Positions 62,975 to 64,000 of a stretch of 64,000 nt of DNA are shown here, one piece after another (within the stretch, counting starts at the first letter, position 1; each line of letters opens with the position of its first letter). The notes below the pieces were generated by a model that was given only the letters and a program-made list of their open reading frames with translations, made no database searches and was not told the origin of the DNA. The translations under genes and the position numbers were made by a program. Source of the stretch: Aldrovandia affinis (lineage: Eukaryota; Chordata; Actinopteri; Notacanthiformes; Halosauridae); NCBI GenBank assembly GCA_029706075.1, contig JAINUG010000173.1, positions 496,001 to 560,000 on the forward strand, in the 5' to 3' direction.

Positions 62975-63193
62975 CAGGGGTGTCCAAACTACGGCCCATT
63001 TTTAATTGGCCCGCGGCCGCATTCCAATATAATGGAATATGGCCCGCGCATGAAACTGCACTTGACTGAGTTGTAATTCTTAGTTTCACCACTAGTGGAG
63101 CCACATCTCGACAGAAAATGGAGCGCCTAATAGTCAGCCTTTCGTATATTTTTATGTATTTGGCCCTCAGTGGAAAAAGTTTGGACACCCCTG
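62975..63193. mobile_element. hAT-type MITE with exact 8-bp target-site duplication
   Basis: The 219-bp element starts CAGGGGTGTCCAAACTACGG and ends AAAAGTTTGGACACCCCTG, inverse-related. It is flanked by exact CTCTAAAC at 62967-62974 and 63194-63201. It contains GGCCCGCGGCCGC and GAATATGGCCCGCGC, typical of hAT-derived dispersed elements with TGGCCCGC words. Confidence 0.92.
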
Positions 63194-63494
63194 CTCTAAA
63201 CTAAAGTAAATCACTGGATTGGCTTAACAAGACTGGTGTTAATGTGTGGAGTGATATACTGTAGTATCTAATACCACTTATAACTTTGTAGCAAACTTGA
63301 GAGTATGAAAGCACAAATCATGCCCCCTATTAAAAACTGCATAATCGTTCCATAAATGGATTGTGTTTGCAACTGAAACACCTTAAAAGGTGTTCAAGGT
63401 TATTGTTCAGTGTAAGTAAAATAATCCTAAAGTGAAATATGTATGGTATAAACATATGATTAAAATCTTTAATTTGAAAATCAAAAATGGAATC

Positions 63495-63640
63495 AGCTGC
63501 GATGGATTGGCGACCTGTCCAGGGTGTATTCCTGCCTCTCGCCCTAATGCATGCTGGGATAGGCTCCAGCCCCCCCGTGACCCTAACTAGGAATAAGCGG
63601 CTGAAGATGAGATGAGATGAGATGAAAATGGAATCAGAAT
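63495..63640 (+). mobile_element. L2-type LINE 3' end
   Basis: The block GATGGATTGGCGACCTGTCC, AGGGTGTATTCCTGCCTCTC, TGGGATAGGCTCCAGCCCCC and ATAAGCGGCTGAAGATGAGA TGA is the well-known 3' end of fish L2 elements, ending in a (GATGA)n run. Only the 3' end is present. Confidence 0.9.
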
Positions 63641-64000
63641 ACACTGCAACACATACTTCGATACATAGTTCAGAGCATGTTACAGTTCATGGACATATTC
63701 TGCAATGTGACCATTAGTCATTTCTCTCATCTACATTGAATATGACAATACAATGTTCACTGGCTAGACAAAGATGTCTACCAGCATGCATCAAGCTTAC
63801 GGCTTAAGTGGAGGCCGTATTGAAATTCTAAATGAAATTGTCCACATGCTCAATTATAGGTATTCTAATGCCTCTTGTAAAAGCTCCTCAATCATTGTTG
63901 TATGTATTATCCATTACACATAATACGTCAAATTACAGATAGATGTTTTGTGGAAATATATAAATGGTGACATCCTATTTGTTTGGCAGAATTAAGTTTT

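Overview
The window is teleost fish genomic DNA. It holds the middle and most of the 3' part of one large gene, read on the minus strand: perlecan (heparan sulfate proteoglycan 2, hspg2). Support for a fish: vertebrate perlecan exons with GT-AG introns, HE1/V-SINE-like tRNA SINEs with the fish tail GGATAAAAGCGTCTGCTAAA, many Tc1/mariner remnants, hAT and Harbinger elements, CR1 and L2 LINE pieces, and long AC/GT tracts. The HE1-like copies resemble those I associate with basal teleosts such as eels; this is a weak inference.

I could place 45 constitutive exons (about 6.24 kb of coding sequence, about 2,079 codons). Every junction agrees in phase. The gene starts beyond the right edge and ends beyond the left edge. 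From right to left the exons encode: the last part of domain III (laminin-type EGF modules around the third laminin IV-A domain, 62.8-48.4 kb); domain IV with 12 Ig modules (47.8-17.4 kb); domain V / endorepellin (LG1-EGF-EGF-LG2-EGF-EGF-LG3, 17.4-2.2 kb). The last LG3 exons lie outside.

The most notable feature is inside the laminin IV domain. Between the exon for its first half (57055-57246) and the shared exon that follows (50878-50970) lie three more exon-like blocks (56540-56578, 53299-53568, 51642-51725). All are phase 0, open and bounded by AG/GT. The last ends in its own copy of the laminin IV core W-x-L-P-x-x-F-x-G-D-K. They look like a mutually exclusive alternative to exon 57055-57246. 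They would replace 64 residues with 131, including a Pro/Ser-rich, mucin-like segment of 90 residues.

A second notable feature is the intron 26650-27796. On the transcribed strand it has an AC-repeat tract just after its 5' splice site and a GT-repeat tract just before its 3' splice site. This is the layout of the teleost introns thought to be spliced through a bridging RNA duplex.

The introns are rich in mobile elements: at least eight copies of one tRNA-derived SINE family (several with exact target-site duplications), two HE1-like and two tRNA-Ala-like SINEs, six Tc1-type remnants, one IS630-type element, two hAT MITEs, one Harbinger-like element with a Myb/SANT-type ORF, and a degenerate CR1 LINE with a SINE inside it. 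No second host gene was found on either strand.
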